Shown: positions 17,008 to 26,877, numbered from the stretch's first letter. The stretch is DNA of 64,000 nucleotides from Winogradskyella algicola (GCF_005869935.1 NZ_SZQF01000001.1:558001-622000); one strand, 5' to 3'. The notes: generated by a model not told the origin, from the sequence alone. Translations and numbers: made by a program.

Positions 17008-18327
17008 ATGAGAAAAAGCTTATTTACTCTAGCACTCTTGTTGTTTGTTGGGTCATTTGCCAATGCGCAACAAGTAGAATTTGAGGAGTACGATTTAGAC
17101 AATGGAATGCATGTTATTCTGCATCAAGATAATTCGGCACCTGTTGTTACAGTGTCTGTAATGTATCATGTAGGCGCAAAAGACGAAAACCCAGAACGCA
17201 CTGGTTTTGCTCACTTTTTTGAACATTTATTATTTGAAGGAACCGAAAACATTCCTCGTGGTGAATGGTTTAATATTGTAACATCTAATGGTGGAAGCAA
17301 TAACGCTAATACTACAGATGACAGAACCTATTACTATGAAGTATTTCCTTCTAATAGTGTTGAGCTAGGCTTATGGATGGAGTCAGAACGATTATTACAT
17401 CCTGTAATTAACCAAATAGGTGTAGATACACAAAATGAAGTTGTTAAGGAAGAAAAGCGTCTACGTGTTGACAACCAGCCTTATGGTAATTTATTGGCTG
17501 AAGTTAAAAAGCGTATGTTTAAGGTACACCCATACAGATGGGCAACAATCGGTTCCATGGATCATTTAGATGCAGCAACTTTAGAAGAATTTCAAGCATT
17601 TAATAAAAAATTCTATGTACCAAACAATGCTGTATTGGTTGTAGCTGGTGACATTGATAAGCCACAGGTTAAGAAAATGATTCAAGATTATTTTGGTCCT
17701 ATTCCTCGTGGAGAAGACGTTGTTAGAGATCTTCCTAAGGAAGAGCCAATAACAGAAGCTATGAGAGATAAAACATATGACCCAAACATTCAAATACCTG
17801 CAGTAATAGCAGCATACAGAACACCGTCTTTTAAAGACAGAGATGCTTACGTTTTAGACATGATTTCTAGTTACCTAAGTGGCGGAAAAAGTTCTGTATT
17901 GTATAAAAAAATGGTTGATGAGCAAAAGCAAGCTTTAGCGGTCCAGGCTGTTAATATTAGTCAAGAAGATTATGGTATTTATGCACTTTTTGGTTTGCCT
18001 TTAGGTGATGTGTCTTTAGATACTTTGATAACAGAAATGGATGAAGAGATTGCTAAAATGCAAACAGAATTAATTTCAGAACGTGATTATCAAAAACTGC
18101 AAAACCAGTTTGAGAATCAGTTCGTTAATTCTAACTCTAGTATTGAAGGTATTGCAAATTCTTTAGCCAGATATTACATGTTATATGATAATGTAAATTT
18201 GATTAACACTGAAATAGACATCTATCGCTCTATAACAAGAGAAGAAATTAGAGACGTTGCTAAAAAATACTTAAATCCTAATCAACGATTAATTTTAGAA
18301 TACTTACCAAAGAAAGATGATCAATAA
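17008..18327 (+). CDS. M16 zinc metallopeptidase (catalytic member of pair)
   Basis: A 439-residue exported pitrilysin-family peptidase. The signal peptide is MRKSLFTLALLLFVGSFANA with cleavage before QQ. The inverted zinc motif HFFEH is at residues 69-73, with the third ligand in the NEVVKEEKR segment about 75 residues later. The domain then continues through the two homologous halves of M16B. A TTG codon at 17002 in frame would add two residues; ATG 17008 is chosen because it gives the signal peptide start. The next gene encodes an M16 protein without the zinc site, and the two probably form a heterodimer in the periplasm, as in other M16B pairs. Substrates are unknown; peptides are likely. 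Confidence 0.92.
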   Translation: MRKSLFTLALLLFVGSFANAQQVEFEEYDLDNGMHVILHQDNSAPVVTVSVMYHVGAKDENPERTGFAHFFEHLLFEGTENIPRGEWFNIVTSNGGSNNANTTDDRTYYYEVFPSNSVELGLWMESERLLHPVINQIGVDTQNEVVKEEKRLRVDNQPYGNLLAEVKKRMFKVHPYRWATIGSMDHLDAATLEEFQAFNKKFYVPNNAVLVVAGDIDKPQVKKMIQDYFGPIPRGEDVVRDLPKEEPITEAMRDKTYDPNIQIPAVIAAYRTPSFKDRDAYVLDMISSYLSGGKSSVLYKKMVDEQKQALAVQAVNISQEDYGIYALFGLPLGDVSLDTLITEMDEEIAKMQTELISERDYQKLQNQFENQFVNSNSSIEGIANSLARYYMLYDNVNLINTEIDIYRSITREEIRDVAKKYLNPNQRLILEYLPKKDDQ

Positions 18328-18346
18328 AAACATAATGAATAGAAAA

Positions 18347-20428
18347 ATGAAAACTAAAATATCAGCATTTATTGCATTGTTTTTAATGACAGTAAGTGTA
18401 GTAAATGCACAAATAGATAGATCTAAGCAACCAGAACCAGGACCTGCACCTAAAATTACACTTGAAAAACCAGGTGAGTTTAAGTTAAAAAATGGTATCG
18501 AAGTTTTAGTAGTAGAAAACCACAAACTACCAAGAGTTTCTATTACATTAAGAATAGATAATAAGCCAATTTCTGAAGGCGATAAGGCAGGTGTTTCTAG
18601 TATCCTTGGCGCCATGTTAGGAAACGGAACTACTAACATCCCTAAAGACGAATTTAACGACGAAATAGATTTCCTAGGTGCTAACTTAGGGTTTAGTTCT
18701 CAAAGTGCTTTTGCAAGCTCTCTTTCAAAGTATTCTGATAGAATAATCGAATTAATGGCAGATGCTGCAATCAATCCATTATTAACTAAGGAAGAGTTTG
18801 AAAAAGAAAAAGAAAAACTAATCGAAAACCTAAAGTCAGAGAAGAAAAGCGTAGACGCTGTTGCTGGTAGAGTAGGCTCTGCATTATCTTATGGTGTAAA
18901 GCATCCTTATGGTGAGTTTGTTACTGAAGAAACGGTTAATAATATTGAGTTTGGTGATGTTTTAGCATTCTATGAGAAATATTTCAACCCAAATAATGCT
19001 TACTTAGTAATTATAGGTGATGTTGAAATGAGTGACGTTAAACGTAAGATAAAAGATCATTTTGGCAAATGGGAAAAGTCTGCTGGAGTTGAGATTACAT
19101 TACCAACTCCAATGCCAAATGCGCAATACACACAAATTAATTTTGTAGATATGCCAAATGCAGTTCAGTCTAATATCTCATTAACAAACAATGTAGATTT
19201 TAAAATGAACGATGAGGATTACCACGCTGTGCTAATAGCAAACAAAATCTTAGGTGGTGGTTTTGGCAGTTACTTAAACATGAATCTTCGTGAAGAGCAT
19301 GGCTATACTTATGGTGCTCGTACAAGAATTAGTCCAAGTAGATATGGCGCATCTCGCTTCACAGCAGGTGCAGCAGTAAGAAATATGGTTACAGATAGTG
19401 CTGTTGTTGAGACGCTAAAGGAAATCAATAGAATTAAAACTGAGCCTGTAGATACTAAAGACTTAGAAAATGCTAAAGCAAAATATGTAGGAGACTTTAT
19501 TCTAGATTTAGAAAGCCCAAGAACGATAGCTAATTATGCTTTAAACATAAAGCTTAACGATTTACCAGAAGACTTTTATTCTACATATTTAGAAAAAATA
19601 AATGCGGTAACTAAAGACGATGTAATGCGCGTAGCTAACAAGCACTTTAGACCAGAAAACGCACGTATTGTTGTTGTTGGTAAGGGTAGTGAAGTGTTAG
19701 AAAACCTTGAGAAAACAGGAATTCCAATAATGTATTATGATGCATATGCTAATAAAACAGAAAAGCCAGTGTTCTCTAAACCTTTACCAGAAGGGTTAAC
19801 GGCAGAGTCTGTGATTAAAAATTACGTGAATGCTATAGGTGGCGAGGCTGCTTTAAGAGAGGTAAACACAACATTGGAGATTGCGGAAATGACTATTCCA
19901 GGCGCACCTTTTAAGCCAACGGCTACTACTAAACAAATGGCGCCAAACAAGTACAAAATGGAAGTAGTTGCTGAAGGTATGGGAACTTTGATGAAGCAAA
20001 ACTTTGATGGTACTAATGGTTACATGGAGCAACAAGGAAGAAAAATTCCGATGGAAGATAAAGAATTATCTTCTAGAAAATCTACCAAAGGTCTTTTTGA
20101 TGAGCTGTATATGGAATCTTCAACTATTGAATTAGAAAGCCTGACTACTATAGAAGGTAAGGATGCCTATAAAATAAAAGTAACTAAAGATGATAAAACA
20201 TCTTTTAGATATTACGACGCAGAAACGGGTTACTTATTAAGAACTGAAACTACCAATGAAGCGCAAGGGCAATCTATAACTACAATTGTAGATTATTCTA
20301 ATTACAAAGACGTTGGTGGCATAAAAATGCCATATACGATGAAAGTTACCGCAGGCCCTCAATCATTTACTTTTGAAACTACAGAAGTAAAAATCAATGA
20401 AGGAGTAACCGCTGAAGATTTTAATTAA
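18347..20428 (+). CDS. M16 peptidase-like partner without zinc site, with LolA-like C-terminal domain
   Basis: The signal peptide begins at MKTKISAFIALFLM (ATG 18347); longer in-frame starts at 18317 and 18335 would overlap or touch the upstream gene and are less likely. Residues about 35-470 form an M16 fold in which the HxxEH position reads AGVSSILGAML, so zinc cannot bind. A GYTYGART segment matches the R/Y motif of the non-catalytic M16B subunits. From about residue 475 on there is an extra domain of about 220 residues with the repeated-strand pattern of outer-membrane lipoprotein-sorting (LolA-like) domains, a fusion seen in Bacteroidota. It follows the catalytic M16 gene by 19 bases and ends at a terminator. 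Confidence 0.88.
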   Translation: MKTKISAFIALFLMTVSVVNAQIDRSKQPEPGPAPKITLEKPGEFKLKNGIEVLVVENHKLPRVSITLRIDNKPISEGDKAGVSSILGAMLGNGTTNIPKDEFNDEIDFLGANLGFSSQSAFASSLSKYSDRIIELMADAAINPLLTKEEFEKEKEKLIENLKSEKKSVDAVAGRVGSALSYGVKHPYGEFVTEETVNNIEFGDVLAFYEKYFNPNNAYLVIIGDVEMSDVKRKIKDHFGKWEKSAGVEITLPTPMPNAQYTQINFVDMPNAVQSNISLTNNVDFKMNDEDYHAVLIANKILGGGFGSYLNMNLREEHGYTYGARTRISPSRYGASRFTAGAAVRNMVTDSAVVETLKEINRIKTEPVDTKDLENAKAKYVGDFILDLESPRTIANYALNIKLNDLPEDFYSTYLEKINAVTKDDVMRVANKHFRPENARIVVVGKGSEVLENLEKTGIPIMYYDAYANKTEKPVFSKPLPEGLTAESVIKNYVNAIGGEAALREVNTTLEIAEMTIPGAPFKPTATTKQMAPNKYKMEVVAEGMGTLMKQNFDGTNGYMEQQGRKIPMEDKELSSRKSTKGLFDELYMESSTIELESLTTIEGKDAYKIKVTKDDKTSFRYYDAETGYLLRTETTNEAQGQSITTIVDYSNYKDVGGIKMPYTMKVTAGPQSFTFETTEVKINEGVTAEDFN

Positions 20429-20451
20429 AATCATCAAGGTATAATATATTA

Positions 20452-20480
20452 AAACCGAAGTGAAAGCTTCGGTTTTTTTA
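20452..20480. terminator. Bidirectional terminator between M16 pair and DMT transporter
   Basis: AAACCGAAG (20452-20460) and CTTCGGTTT (20467-20475) pair perfectly around a 6-base loop, followed by T7 on the plus strand and preceded by A-rich sequence that gives T on the minus strand. It overlaps the last codons of the convergent transporter gene. Confidence 0.88.
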
Positions 20481-21356
20481 TTTTTTACGTTTATGAGACA
20501 AATAAACTCCTACTAAAATAAGAGTTGCTGCTAATCCTTGAACAATACTAAAAGACTCACCATCTAAAATTCCCCAAATCAATGCTATTATAGGCATAAT
20601 ATAAGTAACTGAAGAAGCAAAAACTGGTGTAGAAATTTGTACAAGCTTATTAAAAACTACTTTAGCTATTGCAGTACCAAAAATAGAGAGGATAGCGACG
20701 AAAACTAGAGACTTAAGCAAATCAGGATGGTTTAAGCGTTCCGTAGAGAAAAAGTCAGAAAAAATTAACACAACCAAAGCAGGAACTATAATAAAAACAT
20801 AATTACCAGCAGCTATAGCTAAAGGTTTTACATCTTGTAAATAACGCTTTATAATGTTAACATTTGCTGCATACATTAATGTAGAGGCAATAACAAAACC
20901 AGCATAAAGGTAGTTTTGATTTGGATTTAATTCTGAACCTTTCAAAATTAAAATGGCAGTGCCTATAAATCCAATAATCACACCTAATACTTGTCGTTTA
21001 GTTGACGCAATTTTAAAAACTGCAAAACCAAGAATTATTGTGTTTAATGGCACTAACGAGTTTAGAATCGAAGCAACAGCACTATCAATTTCGGTTTCAG
21101 CTATAGCAAAAAAGAATGCAGGAAAGAAAGATCCAAGCAAACCAGACAATAGCAACCACTTCCATTTAGATTTAGGAATGTTCTTTAAATGATAAAACCC
21201 AACAGATAATAAAATGATCCCAGTAAAAATAGTTCTTATAGCGCCAAGTTGATAAGGTGTGAGTCCTAAAAGAGATTTTTTTATAAGAATGAACGAGCTT
21301 CCCCAGATAATGGAAAGAATAAGAAGATAAATCCACTTAATGTTAGGGTTTTTCAT
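20478..21356 (-). CDS. EamA/DMT-family transporter
   Basis: A 292-residue inner-membrane protein with ten hydrophobic segments in two repeated EamA halves (drug/metabolite transporter superfamily). The first half starts with MKNPNIKWIYLLILSIIWGSS, the classic EamA opening, and GSSFILIKKSL follows. The frame could extend to 21413, but the segment before 21356 lacks membrane character, so the ATG at 21356 is chosen. Transporters of this family export or exchange small metabolites, and the substrate cannot be predicted. It stands alone, convergent with the M16 pair. Confidence 0.9.
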   Translation of the reverse strand: MKNPNIKWIYLLILSIIWGSSFILIKKSLLGLTPYQLGAIRTIFTGIILLSVGFYHLKNIPKSKWKWLLLSGLLGSFFPAFFFAIAETEIDSAVASILNSLVPLNTIILGFAVFKIASTKRQVLGVIIGFIGTAILILKGSELNPNQNYLYAGFVIASTLMYAANVNIIKRYLQDVKPLAIAAGNYVFIIVPALVVLIFSDFFSTERLNHPDLLKSLVFVAILSIFGTAIAKVVFNKLVQISTPVFASSVTYIMPIIALIWGILDGESFSIVQGLAATLILVGVYLSHKRKK

Positions 21357-21452
21357 ACAAGTGTTTTCTAAAAACGTCACAAAAATCGTTAATTCTTTCG
21401 CAAGAAACAGCAATATTTATTAGATTTAGCCAAAATTTAAGAGTTAATACTT

Positions 21453-21974
21453 ATGAAGATATTTAAGAATGTAATTGTCGCTTCTGCTTTACTTTTAGCT
21501 TTTACATCTTGTAAAGATAAAGCTGAGCCAGAAGTTAAGACTGTAGATGTTGAGGTGAGTAGCAAAGAGGTATCTAAAACCTTAGACCCAAATGCTACTT
21601 ATGCTAAAGTAGAATTTGGAATAGATGGAATGACTTGTGCCATGGGTTGTGCCAAAACCATTGAAAAGAAAATGGCTAAAATGGATGGTGTAAAGTCCGC
21701 CAAGGTAGATTTTGATAAGCGTTTAGCTATGGTAGAATATGATGAAGCTAAAGTAACACCAAAATCATTAGAAGAAGCTGTTGCCAAGGTAGGTGATGTG
21801 TATAAGGTAAAAGATATGAAAGTTGTCGGTAGCTTTGATGGTGAAGCTAAAACTTGTGCTGAGACTTGCAAGGACAAAAAAGGCTGTGCAAACAAAACTG
21901 AAGCTGAAAAGAAAGCATGTAAAGAAGCATGTAAAAAAGAGTGTAGCAAAAAAGAAGAAAAGAAAGCAGAATAA
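21453..21974 (+). CDS. Heavy-metal-associated (HMA) lipoprotein with Cys-rich tail
   Basis: A 173-residue predicted lipoprotein (lipobox FTSC, lipidated Cys20). Residues about 51-125 form an HMA-like ferredoxin fold. The metal loop reads GMTCAMGCAKT, that is Cys62 and Cys66 spaced CxxxC, one residue longer than the usual CxxC. After the domain, residues 131-173 are Lys/Glu-rich with six Cys (135, 139, 145, 156, 160, 164), a possible second metal-binding region. It would act in the periplasm or on the membrane as a metal scavenger or chaperone, most likely for Cu(I) or a similar soft metal; that is inferred from the family. It is a single gene with its own terminator. Confidence 0.87.
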   Translation: MKIFKNVIVASALLLAFTSCKDKAEPEVKTVDVEVSSKEVSKTLDPNATYAKVEFGIDGMTCAMGCAKTIEKKMAKMDGVKSAKVDFDKRLAMVEYDEAKVTPKSLEEAVAKVGDVYKVKDMKVVGSFDGEAKTCAETCKDKKGCANKTEAEKKACKEACKKECSKKEEKKAE

Positions 21975-22002
21975 AAGTTTTCCTAATAATTTAGAAAATA
22001 TA

Positions 22003-22030
22003 AAGCCATCTAATTAGATGGCTTTTTTTA
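22003..22030. terminator. Terminator of HMA lipoprotein gene
   Basis: A perfect 22-base palindrome (22003-22024), AAGCCATCTAATTAGATGGC and onward, is followed by T7. The convergent small membrane gene ends within it, so it can serve both strands. Confidence 0.85.
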
Positions 22031-22387
22031 TGATACTTGAAGAAGTATAAAAGAGAGACCTAAACAACCTACAGGTAAAAGCCAAAGTAGATAAATCGAG
22101 TGTTTGGCTTTTAACTTTGCCTTAATAATGTTTCTTTTTTTGCCATTGTATCGCATCCAGTTTTTAAAGATTATAAAAACAGAAATCAAACTAAATAATA
22201 TCCAAAATTTTGTTGAAGACATTGTTATAAGGTTCATTTGCTTGGCAAATGCCAGAAAGAATGCAGCTAATACTAAAATAATTGTCAATTCTAACAGATT
22301 GATATAAAACATAGCCAGTGTAAGGCTGCGTCTGCCTAATGCCTTTTTATAATGATTAAATATTGTGATGTAATAATTGTCTAGCAT
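22028..22387 (-). CDS. Hypothetical small membrane protein
   Basis: A 119-residue protein with three clear hydrophobic segments (about 23-46, 58-76 and 96-118) separated by basic loops (KNWMRYNGKKRNIIKAKLKAKH). The N-terminal part is polar with several aromatic residues. I do not recognise a family. It is between the HMA lipoprotein (convergent) and the DUF5689/TonB operon on the same strand. The terminator at 22417-22449 separates it from that operon, so it is likely its own unit. Confidence 0.65.
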   Translation of the reverse strand: MLDNYYITIFNHYKKALGRRSLTLAMFYINLLELTIILVLAAFFLAFAKQMNLITMSSTKFWILFSLISVFIIFKNWMRYNGKKRNIIKAKLKAKHSIYLLWLLPVGCLGLSFILLQVS

Positions 22388-22416
22388 AAGTTAAATCCTA
22401 ATATTATTCAATTTAT

Positions 22417-22449
22417 GAAAAAAAGAGGCCATCTAAAAAGACAGCCTCT
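22417..22449 (-). terminator. Terminator of TonB receptor-DUF5689 operon
   Basis: On the minus strand AGAGGC and GCCTCT arms (22444-22449 and 22424-22429) enclose a 14-base loop and are followed by a T-rich run. It lies 27 bases after the stop of the DUF5689 gene. Confidence 0.78.
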
Positions 22450-22475
22450 GTAAAAATTGATAGTATTGTGTTCTA

Positions 22476-23903
22476 CTACATAGGTGTTATAATTTTTACA
22501 TTTCCTAAATCTCTAGTAGAGGAAATTGATCCGTTTTCACTATCGTAAACAAAGGCAATAAACCCATTACCAGTAACAGTAGAGAGGTCAATTAAATCTG
22601 TTTGATCATATTCGTTATCAAAGAACCCTGTATTAATTGGTAAAGCCGCAATTTGATCTGCTCCTATTTCAGTCCATGTAGCAGTAGAAGGATCAGAGCC
22701 AGCCGTATAATCAGTAGAGTAATACACTGATAATGGTTCTTCGCCAGCATCACTAAAGGCATCTGCTATTTCTAAAACTAATTGTTCGTCTGCTTGAGCA
22801 TCAAAATCAAAAGAAGGTGATATCAACCAACTCACCATAGTAGCAGCTGGATTACCAGAACCTTGGAATGCAGAAGCACGTGCATAAAAGTCTCCTCCAA
22901 AATCATCAGCTTCCCAGGCTTCTGTTCCAACTGTATTTATAACGTCCCAACCTGCAAGGCCATCAGTAAAGTCTTCTTCGTAAACGATGTTAAAATCGTC
23001 TATGTTGAATGGGTCACAACGTTCTACATCTTCAAAATTGATGTCTTCAGGCGAATTTATAACAACATTGAATATTTCTCCAAAGAAATCCTTAGATAAA
23101 ATAGCCGTCATACTTCCTCTTCCTGAAGGTAATTTAAGTCCCTTAAAATCAGCAAAAGTACTTGTGCTGAATACTGCAGAAGCAGATCCTGCACAACTCT
23201 CTAAAGTGCGCTCACCATCAAACTCATCCGAAGGCTCACCAGCGTAAGTCAACGCATCATCTCCTACAGCCTCACTTCTCTTAAATTGTACATCTTCTAA
23301 TCTTATCATTAAATTTGTCTTGTCATTATTCTCTTCAGTAAATTCTTCTATACTTAAAGGAAACGGTACAATTGTAGCAACTTCGGCAGATCTTTGAACT
23401 ACTTCATTTTCACTAGAAGCTGGGATTTTTCCAATACGTTCACCGTCTAGCTCGCCAAGCGCTAAAACACCATTAGAAATACCTGCATATAATCCGTTTA
23501 ATCTTATGTAAACTTTACGACCTACTTCGTAACGTATAAATAAAGGATTAACATCTAATAAGACTTTAAATCCAATAGTTGGATTTTCAGGTTTATCTTG
23601 TATAATGATTTCTTCGAAGAAGTTACCTCCTTCATCAGAAGATATTACATAACCTTGTACATAGGTGATAGGTCCTTCACCATCATACATTACGAAGTCT
23701 TCATCATTTTCAAAATCTACCTCACCACCATGAAGCTGACCAATATCACCAGCAACAGCGGTTAATTCTATAACATTACCATTTAATTCTGGCTCAGTAA
23801 CTGTGGTATCTGGTGTACTAAACTCGTCATCTTGTACACAAGCGTTAAATACTACTAAACCTATAAGAAGTAGTATAATTTTGTTAATTTTTAAAGTTTT
23901 CAT
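22476..23903 (-). CDS. DUF5689 surface lipoprotein with choice-of-anchor J domain
   Basis: A 475-residue predicted surface lipoprotein. The ATG at 23903 gives MKTLKINKIILLLIGLVVFNAC with lipidated Cys22 and then acidic residues (VQDDE). The ATG at 23930 would add nine polar residues before the signal peptide and is rejected. Residues about 55-290 match the DUF5689 pattern (VQGYVISSDEGGNFFEEIIIQD and LNGLYAG). Residues about 300-475 resemble a choice-of-anchor J beta-sandwich (FTDGLAGWDVIN, then WLISPSFDF). It lies directly after a TonB-dependent receptor and probably serves as its surface-exposed ligand-binding partner, analogous to SusD although of different fold. Ligand unknown. Confidence 0.85.
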   Translation of the reverse strand: MKTLKINKIILLLIGLVVFNACVQDDEFSTPDTTVTEPELNGNVIELTAVAGDIGQLHGGEVDFENDEDFVMYDGEGPITYVQGYVISSDEGGNFFEEIIIQDKPENPTIGFKVLLDVNPLFIRYEVGRKVYIRLNGLYAGISNGVLALGELDGERIGKIPASSENEVVQRSAEVATIVPFPLSIEEFTEENNDKTNLMIRLEDVQFKRSEAVGDDALTYAGEPSDEFDGERTLESCAGSASAVFSTSTFADFKGLKLPSGRGSMTAILSKDFFGEIFNVVINSPEDINFEDVERCDPFNIDDFNIVYEEDFTDGLAGWDVINTVGTEAWEADDFGGDFYARASAFQGSGNPAATMVSWLISPSFDFDAQADEQLVLEIADAFSDAGEEPLSVYYSTDYTAGSDPSTATWTEIGADQIAALPINTGFFDNEYDQTDLIDLSTVTGNGFIAFVYDSENGSISSTRDLGNVKIITPM

Positions 23904-23936
23904 TTTTATAATTTTATTTTGTTCTAACATAGCTTT

Positions 23937-26822
23937 TTAAAATCTTACATATACATTAAGGTAGTAAGTAGTACCATTTCCAAAGAAATACCTAGGGCCA
24001 AATATCGGACCATTGTCTCTAGACTGGTCTTCTTGCATACGACGGAAGTTAGCTAAACGTGATTGCTCAAAACCTCCTGTTTTATATTCTTCATTAAATA
24101 CATTATTAATGGTTGCAAAGAAACCAACGAAATAATCATTGATTTTCCAAGATTTACCACCAATAATATTAACTAACATGTAGTCATCAAACTGTTCTTG
24201 TCTTAAAAGATCCTTTGCAATTGCTTCATCGTAGTCATTAAATGTGTTACCATCAAAATCTGAAGAGAAGTTTGCAGACCTTGCTAAGTTACTTACATCT
24301 AAATAAGCATTAGAGAAGAAGTTACTAGTAACTCCAATATTCCAATAGCTAGGATCTCTATATTCAAAACCTATTTGGAAAGCACGTTCTGGTCCTCCAG
24401 CTACGTGGTAACCATCTAAATTAGTTGTACCATCTCCAAAAGTAACCTGAGGATCTATATCGCTTCTATTTAAGAAATCTACACTGGTTAAGTACAAATT
24501 GGGATTGTTTTGAAATGTGTATTGACCAATAGATGCAGCACCTTTTAATTTAATTGTCGGTGTTACTTGTGCTTCAATACCAAACTCTAAACCAACATGT
24601 CTTCTTTCGATATTAGTTAATATTTCTTGTACAAAAGCATCTCCTGAATCAACACCTAAACCAGCTAAGTCTTCTGTAAAATAAAAACCTATATCAGAAC
24701 CATCTTTAAACCCAGAGTAAAAACCTGTTAATCTAGCCTTCACAATAGGAGATCTAAAAATATAACTTACGTCTACAGATTGAATTTTTTCACTCTCTAA
24801 CCCTATTACAGTTGCATTAGATTGTCTTGCATTACTAAAAGAGTTTCTGATTGAAGGTGCCTTTGTAAAGTAGCTTGCATTTACATCTACTAGGTGTTTA
24901 CCGGTTACTTTATAAGTAAAACCACCTTTAATTCCGTAATTAGAGAAATCTAATTTATCACTGTCGCCAAAAGAACCATCATTACCACCTCCTTGGAAGA
25001 AGCCATTCTCATATAAACCTGTTCTTTGGTACGTTGTTTGCGATAAGTTAGCACCAACATAGAAGTCTACTTTGTTATATTTAAATTGCGCTTGTGCAAA
25101 ACCACTTATAACGTTAGCATTCATTTCATAGTTGTACTTGTAACGGTCACCTTCACCAACAATACGATTAGGGTTTCTTACATCACTCTGAGCTAAATTT
25201 GCTGCAACTTCATCACTAATTGTAGAGTTGTCATCTTCTTCTGCAAAGAAGTCTACATCTAAGTAGCCTGTGCCACCAAGTAAATCTTCCAATCTTGCAA
25301 AATTTTCACTTTTAAGATTTCTATAGCTTACAGCAGCATTTAATCTAATATTGTCAGCTAAGTCTGCATCTAATATAGAGTTAAATGTTAATTGCTGATC
25401 TTTTACAACATCAGATTGGACAGCATATAAAGAATTTCCACCTTGATTTCTTAATAAAGCATTAGCTCCATACATACTATTCCAGTCTAATTGACCATCA
25501 TTTATAAAGTCTTGTTGTGCTAAGTATGCTTGTTGGTAGTCGTAAGCTGTTGGGTTAGCATCTTGTAAGAAGAAACTAGGTAAATTTTGATAATACTCTG
25601 GTGTTGGGTTTCTTGCTCCACCTAAGTAAGCGTCTTCACCGTCTATGGTAACTAAACGCGTACCACCATTATCTATTCTAGAATTGGCAATTTCACCAAA
25701 TTGATAAGCAACATTATTGTTTAATCTTACTTTATCAGATATTTTCCAATAATGATTGAGCATTAAAATAGGCTCATTGGTTTCACGCATTCTAGAATTA
25801 CGCTGCTCACCATTTAAGTTTCCCCAAAATGGATTATATCGTCTTCCTTTTAAATCATATACTTCTTGTGTAATTGCCGTAGAACGTCCACGTCTGTTTT
25901 GAGCGTAGATACCTGTAAAGTTTAAACTATGATTTTCGTTCAATTGCTTTTCTACTGCAACAAATAAAGAGTTAGCGTCGTATAATGTTCCGTCAATGTA
26001 ACCTTCTTCACCAAAACGTCTAGACCCTAAAACAGAGTAAGACCAGCCGCCTTCTAGCAAACCAGAACTATAGCTTGCCATAACTCTTCCTTGGTAACTT
26101 CTGTTTGCAGAAGCATAAGAGATGCGTCCTCCTCTTCTGTATTTAGAGGCACGCATTACAATGTTGTTAGTACCTGCTAAATCACCAAAGTTATAATCGT
26201 TAGCAGACATTCCCATTGAGAATTCTTGGTTTCGCTGAACATCATTTAAACCTCCCCAATTTGCCCATTGAGGTCTTCCGTTAAACTGCTTGTTCATCTC
26301 AATACCATTAATGAGTACTTTACCATTAGCATTGTCTAAACCTCTTGGTCTAAAGAATGTAGCGCTAAAGTCAAATGCTGCAGCACTTAAAAACACGTCT
26401 CTAGAGGCTTGTAAAAGACCAGAGATGTTGTCGGTTAAACCGTCATCTTCACTATTTAAATTATCATCTGAGATGGAAATAATAAAGAGGTCTTTTTTGT
26501 CACTTGTGTCAAAGTCTAGGGTCATACCGCTAATATCTACGGTTTGCCCTTGATTAACAATGATTGGGTAACGTTTGGTAACATATCCTACTTTTTCAAT
26601 TTTCAGAACTTGCTCTCCTAAAGGAACGTTCTGAGTAAAACTAAACTCTCCTTTAGCATCGGTTTTCAAGGTCTGTTCAGTTTCTTCAATAGTAATAGTT
26701 ACATCAGGAATTGGTTCTCCTGTTGTTCCGTCTAAAACACTTCCTTTAACAACTGTTTGCTGTGCAAAACTTGCTAAAGAGAAAGCGATTGAGAACAGAA
26801 ATAATAAAAAACTTTTTTTCAT
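23937..26822 (-). CDS. TonB-dependent outer-membrane receptor
   Basis: A 961-residue outer-membrane protein. The signal peptide is MKKSFLLFLFSIAFSLASFA. Residues about 22-100 are a carboxypeptidase regulatory-like domain (KGSVLDGTTGEPIPDVTI), as in Bacteroidota receptors. A plug domain follows (about 125-230, VLINGIEMNKQF, RASKYRRGG), then a large beta barrel ending in YYLNVYVRF with the terminal Phe expected for barrel insertion. It is shorter than SusC proteins, and no SusD follows; instead a DUF5689 lipoprotein gene lies 33 bases downstream. The substrate is unknown. The divergent secreted endonuclease-like gene suggests nucleic-acid or phosphate scavenging, but this is inference. Confidence 0.92.
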   Translation of the reverse strand: MKKSFLLFLFSIAFSLASFAQQTVVKGSVLDGTTGEPIPDVTITIEETEQTLKTDAKGEFSFTQNVPLGEQVLKIEKVGYVTKRYPIIVNQGQTVDISGMTLDFDTSDKKDLFIISISDDNLNSEDDGLTDNISGLLQASRDVFLSAAAFDFSATFFRPRGLDNANGKVLINGIEMNKQFNGRPQWANWGGLNDVQRNQEFSMGMSANDYNFGDLAGTNNIVMRASKYRRGGRISYASANRSYQGRVMASYSSGLLEGGWSYSVLGSRRFGEEGYIDGTLYDANSLFVAVEKQLNENHSLNFTGIYAQNRRGRSTAITQEVYDLKGRRYNPFWGNLNGEQRNSRMRETNEPILMLNHYWKISDKVRLNNNVAYQFGEIANSRIDNGGTRLVTIDGEDAYLGGARNPTPEYYQNLPSFFLQDANPTAYDYQQAYLAQQDFINDGQLDWNSMYGANALLRNQGGNSLYAVQSDVVKDQQLTFNSILDADLADNIRLNAAVSYRNLKSENFARLEDLLGGTGYLDVDFFAEEDDNSTISDEVAANLAQSDVRNPNRIVGEGDRYKYNYEMNANVISGFAQAQFKYNKVDFYVGANLSQTTYQRTGLYENGFFQGGGNDGSFGDSDKLDFSNYGIKGGFTYKVTGKHLVDVNASYFTKAPSIRNSFSNARQSNATVIGLESEKIQSVDVSYIFRSPIVKARLTGFYSGFKDGSDIGFYFTEDLAGLGVDSGDAFVQEILTNIERRHVGLEFGIEAQVTPTIKLKGAASIGQYTFQNNPNLYLTSVDFLNRSDIDPQVTFGDGTTNLDGYHVAGGPERAFQIGFEYRDPSYWNIGVTSNFFSNAYLDVSNLARSANFSSDFDGNTFNDYDEAIAKDLLRQEQFDDYMLVNIIGGKSWKINDYFVGFFATINNVFNEEYKTGGFEQSRLANFRRMQEDQSRDNGPIFGPRYFFGNGTTYYLNVYVRF

Positions 26823-26877
26823 ACCTAATTTTAAATTGATTGTAATGTTAGATTAAATAATAGTTATTTAAGGCGTG

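Noticed and set aside
21599..21949. Minus-strand ORF opposite the HMA lipoprotein
   Set aside because: Antisense shadow of Lys/Glu/Cys codons.
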